Source: Penium margaritaceum (Eukaryota; Streptophyta; Zygnematophyceae; Desmidiales; Peniaceae). From it: a stretch of 64,000 nt of DNA. Location: assembly GCA_023375785.1 (NCBI GenBank), contig SZWC01000517.1, positions 209,003 through 273,002 on the forward strand. The letters run 5' to 3'. Made by a program: the position numbers and the translations under genes. Shown one piece after another: positions 63,701-64,000 of this stretch. The first letter of the stretch is position 1; each line of letters starts with the position of its first letter. The notes below the pieces were generated by a model that was not told where the DNA came from, did no database searches, and saw only the letters and a program-made list of their open reading frames with translations.

Positions 63701-64000
63701 CGTGTGATTATGTGTAAGTGCGTATAAGGATATGTGAGTGTGTGTAAGTGCCTGCAAGTTCGTAGAAGTGTGTGTAACTACGTGTAAGTGCCTGTAAGTG
63801 CATGCAAGTGCGTGTAAGTCCGTGTAAGTGCGTGTAAGTGTGTGTACATACATGTAAGTGTTTGTAAGTACGTGTAAGTACGTGTAAGTGTGTGTACGTG
63901 CGTGTAAGTGCGTGTAAGTTCGTGGAAGTGCATGTAAGTGCAGGTAAGTGCGTGTAAGTTTGTGTAAGTGCGTGTAAGTGCGTGTATGTACGTGTAAATA
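60745..64000 (-). repeat. Decamer minisatellite, reverse block 2 (runs off window)
   Basis: Tandem gtgtaagtgc with the usual variants to the end of the window. It contains a stretch of pure decamers flanked by an exact duplication (see 62,092-62,997). Minus-strand open frames of up to 352 codons are compositional. Confidence 0.95.
62092..62997 (-). repeat. Exact 306-bp direct duplication flanking a pure decamer run
   Basis: 62,092-62,397 and 62,692-62,997 read identically at an offset of exactly 600 bp, with shared rare variants (catgaaagtg, gtaatattgtg, gttaatacgtg, gtaggcacgtg). Between them the array is uninterrupted consensus gtgtaagtgc from about 62,422 to 62,691, with no variant. Homogeneous sequence between identical flanks in an otherwise diverged array suggests very recent expansion or a collapse or duplication made by the assembler. 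Confidence 0.88.

Noticed and set aside
33026-64000. Telomere repeat array
   Set aside because: The unit does not match known telomere repeats, polarity flips three times, and a long satellite adjoins on one side. A subtelomeric position is possible but not shown.
1-64000. Bacterial or phage sequence with operons
   Set aside because: No coding density, ribosome-binding sites or promoters; the content is satellite, minisatellite, a tRNA-like head and a LINE fragment.

Overview
This window holds almost no conventional genes. It is a block of eukaryotic nuclear repeat DNA, probably heterochromatic. Two unrelated tandem-repeat families fill about 98% of it, and the only convincing protein-coding sequence is a fragment of a retrotransposon. 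Large satellite arrays, tRNA-like modules and a LINE-type endonuclease domain all point to a eukaryote with a repeat-rich genome. I cannot place it taxonomically from sequence alone.

Layout. (1) Positions 1-20,152 and 20,706-32,529 are a diverged satellite with a monomer of about 191 bp. Six distinguishable monomer types (called A to F here) recur in the fixed order F-A-B-C-D-E, giving a higher-order repeat (HOR) of about 1,146 bp. Its polarity is forward up to about 21,546 and reversed from there to 32,529. (2) Three copies of a roughly 500-bp non-satellite 'header' module mark where arrays begin: a partial copy at 1-150, a full copy at 20,201-20,705 (+) and a full inverted copy at 32,530-33,025 (-). 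Full headers contain a tRNA-like segment with pol III box A and box B motifs, then a homopolymeric G tract, then a conserved segment that leads into a special first monomer. The two full headers are inverted termini of a 12.8-kb block. (3) From 33,026 to the end of the window runs about 31 kb of a decamer minisatellite (consensus gcacttacac, reverse complement gtgtaagtgc) in alternating polarity blocks: + to 35,650, - to 50,390, + to 60,741, - to the end. (4) A GC-rich island of 827 bp at 52,885-53,711 interrupts the decamer array. It encodes what looks like the C-terminal restriction-like endonuclease (RLE) domain of a LINE, truncated at its 5' end.

The decamer array is not simple. It contains a perfect 60-bp HOR repeated about 22.5 times (42,911-44,260), exact segmental duplications (40.8-42.0 kb and 62.1-63.0 kb), foldback junctions, and recurring multi-unit 'words' that occur in both polarities and imply a much longer ancestral unit. 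The many long open frames in this half are a by-product of a repeat unit whose C-rich strand has no stop codon in any frame. They should not be read as genes.

The least expected features are the header-plus-HOR architecture (a satellite array with a defined, tRNA-like, polar start, present in inverted orientation) and the polarity-switching decamer array with hidden higher-order words. I could run no alignment or database search. Boundaries are from reading the sequence and are accurate to a few bases where an exact junction is given, otherwise to about 10-20 bp.
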